Positions 61,491-64,000 of a stretch of 64,000 bases of DNA are shown here, piece after piece (the first letter of the stretch is position 1; each line of letters opens with the position of its first letter). Location of the stretch: assembly GCF_905220975.1 (NCBI RefSeq), contig NZ_CAJNBK010000013.1:62001-126000 (forward strand), written 5' to 3'. The notes under the pieces are model-generated. The model had not been told where the DNA came from. It did no database searches and worked only from the letters and a program-made list of their open reading frames with translations. The stretch comes from Paraburkholderia haematera (lineage in GTDB: Bacteria > Pseudomonadota > Gammaproteobacteria > Burkholderiales > Burkholderiaceae). The translations under genes and the position numbers were made by a program.

Positions 61491-62120
61491 ATGTCGTCCT
61501 TGAACTAACTATCCCTCAAAAACGCGTAAAACCTCGCGCCGCGCGAACCAACTGTCTGGTCTGCGGAATCACTGTCGGTTTATTCGCGACTTTCCAGTCT
61601 TCAAAAAAGACACTTCGCACTGCTCCGTACGCAGCGCATGGAACACATCTGAATCAATTCCGGCACATCTTGGACGGCCTGCTCAAACGCACACGCGACG
61701 GCGATTTCATCTCCGAGACATCTGCTGCAATGCGATGCGCAACAGGCGCTAACCCAATCCGATCAATGACTTGGCTCGAATAAAAATACCCCTCGAGGGG
61801 AGTGTGCGTTAAGCGGACGTTGTACAGAATTGAAACAAAAACCCACATTTGGCTTCGCGCATCGCTATGGCTTTGTTCGCTGCGCCGCACCAGCACTCGT
61901 TTTCCCCAGGGTTGGCACGCTCCTCGCTAAAGGTAAAGCGCAACACCGCGTCGTTGCAACGAGATCGACATAAGAACAGCGGTGGAGCATCAGGCCAATA
62001 CGGGGCCGTACCTGTTCATCCCTTTGCTGCTCGCCATGCAGCACATCGTTAAGTCAAGGATGCAGGCATCGGATTAAAAACACGAAACCATGCAATGCGT
62101 GGCTTCAACGAGGACCGATC
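61491..62120. other. Intergenic, 630 bp, no gene recognised
   Basis: Contains the palindrome CCCCTCGAGGGG (61789-61800) next to an A/T-rich patch (hairpin with T-run on the minus strand) and the promoter side of the crp-like gene. A short + strand frame near 61427-61783 has no protein-like character. An sRNA cannot be excluded. Confidence 0.4.
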
Positions 62121-62855
62121 ATGTTGACACTTCAATCAGATCTGCACGGCAACCATTTGCTCGGCGCTTTACCGTCCCACGAATGGCAAGCACTTGCCCC
62201 TCACCTCGAACTCGTTCATCTGCGCACCGAACAATTGCTGTGCGATTCAGGTCAACGCATCCATCACGTCTACTTCCCGACCACAGCGATCATCTCGATG
62301 CTCTCGACGATGGAAGACGGCAGCTCGGTCGAAATTGCCGCGGTCGGCCGCGAAGGCATGACCGGCGTGCCGGTCCTCACGGGCGGCGAAACCATGCCGA
62401 ACCGCGTGCAGGTGCAATGCGCCGGCTTCGCCTACCGGATGAGCGCACAGGCGCTCAAGCAGCAATTCGCGCGCTCCGACTTCCTGCGCCGCCTGATGCT
62501 GCTGTACATGCACGCCCTTCTCACGCAAGTCGCGCAAACCGCGGCCTGCAATCGCCACCACGCGTTGAACAAGCAGCTGTGCCGCTGGCTGCTGATCGAG
62601 GTGGACCGCGTGGCATCGAACGATCTGACGGTCACCCAGCAACTGATTGCCGACATGCTCGGCGTGCGCCGCGAAGGCATTACCGAAGCGGCGGGCAAGC
62701 TGCATGACGAAGGCCTGATTCATCACAGCCGCGGTCATATCAAGGTGCTCGATCGCAAGGGCCTCGAGGCTCGTGCCTGCGAATGCTACGGCCTCGTCAA
62801 ACGCGAATTCGATCGTCTGCTGCCGCGCCTGCGCCAGGCTGAAACCGTCGAGTAA
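62121..62855 (+). CDS. Crp/Fnr-family regulator
   Basis: 244 aa. N-terminal cyclic-nucleotide-binding-like domain (ALAPHLELVHLRTEQLLCDS, YFPTTAIISMLSTMEDGSSV), C-terminal winged HTH (LTVTQQLIADMLGVRREGIT, EAAGKLHDEGLI). No N-terminal cluster of Cys for an FeS sensor. It lies 53 bp before the WcaJ-type gene on the same strand and could govern exopolysaccharide synthesis; effector unknown. Confidence 0.9.
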   Translation: MLTLQSDLHGNHLLGALPSHEWQALAPHLELVHLRTEQLLCDSGQRIHHVYFPTTAIISMLSTMEDGSSVEIAAVGREGMTGVPVLTGGETMPNRVQVQCAGFAYRMSAQALKQQFARSDFLRRLMLLYMHALLTQVAQTAACNRHHALNKQLCRWLLIEVDRVASNDLTVTQQLIADMLGVRREGITEAAGKLHDEGLIHHSRGHIKVLDRKGLEARACECYGLVKREFDRLLPRLRQAETVE

Positions 62856-62908
62856 GCAGGCCAATCGGGGCTGCGATGTTCGACTACAGGGTTACAGGGT
62901 AGATCACC

Positions 62909-64000
62909 ATGTTCAGGAATACTGCGCGATGTCTCGACGCACTCTTTGTGATTGCGGGCGGGCTGCTCGCTCATTGGATGCGTTTTTCCACGCCAATTGC
63001 GTTGCCGGACATCGAGCGTCTCCTGATCGCCTTTAACTGCGTGCTCGTGTTGCTGCTGTTTCCCGGCTTCGGCGTGTATGAACCGTGGCGCGGCAAGGCG
63101 CTGCCTGCCATGCTATTGAGAGTGGCCGCCGCGTGGCTGGTCGTGGTCGCGACCTCCCTTCTGCTGGCCTTCACCCTGCACCGCATGGATGCGGTTTCGC
63201 GGCTGTGGTTCGGTTACGCCACACTGATCTCCGGCGCGCTGATCGTCTTCACCAAGTGCCTCGTGCATGTGGCCTTGCGCAGCGTGCGCCGGCGCGGCAT
63301 GAACGTTCGCACGGTCGCGATCGTCGGTGCGCCCGGTTTCTCGCGTACGTTGCTCGCGCATCTGGATCATGCGCCGCAAGCCGGCTTCAAGCCGGTCTGC
63401 GTGTTTGATACTAGCGACGCCAGCATCGAGGCGGCCGGCATGTATGGCGCGCGTTTCCATCGCCTGCCGGTGCTGACCGATCCGAACGCGTTCGCCGCCA
63501 AGGTGCGCGAAGAGCATGTGAACGAGGTGTGGCTCGCCTTACCGCTTTCCGAAGAACATACGATCTATCGCTTCACGCGTATCTTCAGACATGACTTTGT
63601 GAATCTGCGATTCATTCCCGATGTGCGCAGCCTCTCGCTTTTCAACCACGCGCTGGTTGATGTCGTCGGTTTACCGACGCTCAATCTGAGCGCGACCCCC
63701 GTCTCGTCGCCGCAGATGTGGCCCAAACTGATCTTCGACCGGTTGTTCGCGACGGCCGCCCTATTCGCACTCGCGCCGGTGTTCCTCGTGCTCGCGATCG
63801 GCATCAAGCTGAGCTCGCCCGGGCCGGTGTTCTTCCGCCAGACCCGCAAGGGCGTGGACGGCCAGCCGTTCGCGATCTACAAGTTCCGCTCGATGAGCGT
63901 GCACCACGAAGCCTACGGCCAGCTCACGCAGGCCGCGCGCAACGACACGCGTGTCACGAAGCTCGGCGCCTTCATGCGCCGCACCAGTCTCGACGAACTG
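62909..64000 (+). CDS. Undecaprenyl-phosphate glucose phosphotransferase (WcaJ/BceB-like), 3' end outside window
   Basis: First 364 codons of an initiating polyprenyl-phosphate sugar-phosphate transferase. Several N-terminal membrane segments (ALFVIAGGLLAHWMRF, LIAFNCVLVLLLFPGFGVYE, LVVVATSLLLAFTL), a Rossmann-like middle part, then the transferase domain after a hairpin helix: GIKLSSPGPVFFRQTRKGVD, FAIYKFRSM and DTRVTKLGAFMRRTSLDEL. It loads glucose-1-P or galactose-1-P on undecaprenyl phosphate and starts exopolysaccharide repeat units (e.g. cepacian in Burkholderia). ATG at 62909. Downstream EPS genes are expected to the right. Confidence 0.9.
   Translation, partial: MFRNTARCLDALFVIAGGLLAHWMRFSTPIALPDIERLLIAFNCVLVLLLFPGFGVYEPWRGKALPAMLLRVAAAWLVVVATSLLLAFTLHRMDAVSRLWFGYATLISGALIVFTKCLVHVALRSVRRRGMNVRTVAIVGAPGFSRTLLAHLDHAPQAGFKPVCVFDTSDASIEAAGMYGARFHRLPVLTDPNAFAAKVREEHVNEVWLALPLSEEHTIYRFTRIFRHDFVNLRFIPDVRSLSLFNHALVDVVGLPTLNLSATPVSSPQMWPKLIFDRLFATAALFALAPVFLVLAIGIKLSSPGPVFFRQTRKGVDGQPFAIYKFRSMSVHHEAYGQLTQAARNDTRVTKLGAFMRRTSLDEL

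Noticed and set aside
61427..61783. Short + strand frame after the GH2 gene
   Set aside because: It begins inside the GH2 gene and shows no recognisable domain or ribosome-binding sequence.

Overview
The window looks like chromosomal DNA from a Burkholderiaceae bacterium, most likely Paraburkholderia. Evidence: about 60-65% GC, strongly GC-biased third codon positions, gene families typical of the group (UPF0303, bpt next to aat, an ssu operon with a Mop protein, a soluble chemoreceptor) and dispersed repeats built on a GTTATCC(C/A)CAG core. No plasmid or phage backbone is seen. One decayed island lies beside a tRNA-His gene. Both ends cut a gene: an RND pump on the left and an EPS-type sugar-phosphate transferase on the right.

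Layout. 1-4567: RND efflux permease (5' end missing) and its outer-membrane lipoprotein. 4568-5163: repeats and a long hairpin. 5164-9425: lipid A acyltransferase and penicillin-binding protein 1A. 9426-12519: hypothetical protein, then PspA with a TPR membrane partner. 12640-16068: FabR/DesT-like TetR divergent from a Baeyer-Villiger-type monooxygenase and an alpha/beta hydrolase. 16422-18369: cytoplasmic chemoreceptor and a hypothetical protein. 18572-22515: LysR divergent from an M20 peptidase and an MFS transporter. 22643-24148: Tas-type aldo/keto reductase, DUF3820 protein and a remnant of a TRIC/UPF0126 gene. 24258-26419: APS kinase coupled to a TPR-sulfotransferase. 26778-29268: His/Gly-rich lipoprotein, CxxC-less thioredoxin-reductase-like protein and DsbA-family protein. 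29496-32864: truncated porin, HNH fragment, small genes, TIGR02391 protein, integrase fragment and tRNA-His. 32967-35764: dusA and small genes. 35850-39236: sulfonate use (ssuD-ssuC-ssuB-mop, without ssuA or ssuE). 39769-45593: 3-hydroxyisobutyryl-CoA hydrolase-like protein, TetR/epimerase divergon, small proteins, SMR pump and UPF0303. 45833-49580: initiator tRNA-Met, Nudix, aat, bpt, pyrD. 49756-55073: cystine-type ABC binding protein and permease, signal peptidase I, Gfo/Idh/MocA oxidoreductase, GntR and ElaA-type acetyltransferase. 55325-61490: five coupled genes around an amino acid:carrier-protein ligase. 62121-64000: Crp/Fnr regulator and the start of a WcaJ-type gene.

The most interesting locus is the operon 55325-61490. 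It encodes a carrier protein, an acyl-CoA-dehydrogenase-like flavoprotein, a seryl-tRNA-synthetase-like ligase expected to load an amino acid onto the carrier, a DUF1839 protein and a GH2 glycosidase. Adjacent genes overlap by 4 nt or are 1 nt apart, so they probably form one pathway that activates and modifies a carrier-bound amino acid. The product is unknown. Second are the APS kinase/sulfotransferase pair, which could make PAPS and use it, and the relic island at tRNA-His, which carries recognisable fragments of an integrase, an HNH nuclease and a 5'-truncated porin.

All functional calls rest on reading translated sequence and recalled family motifs; no database search was run.
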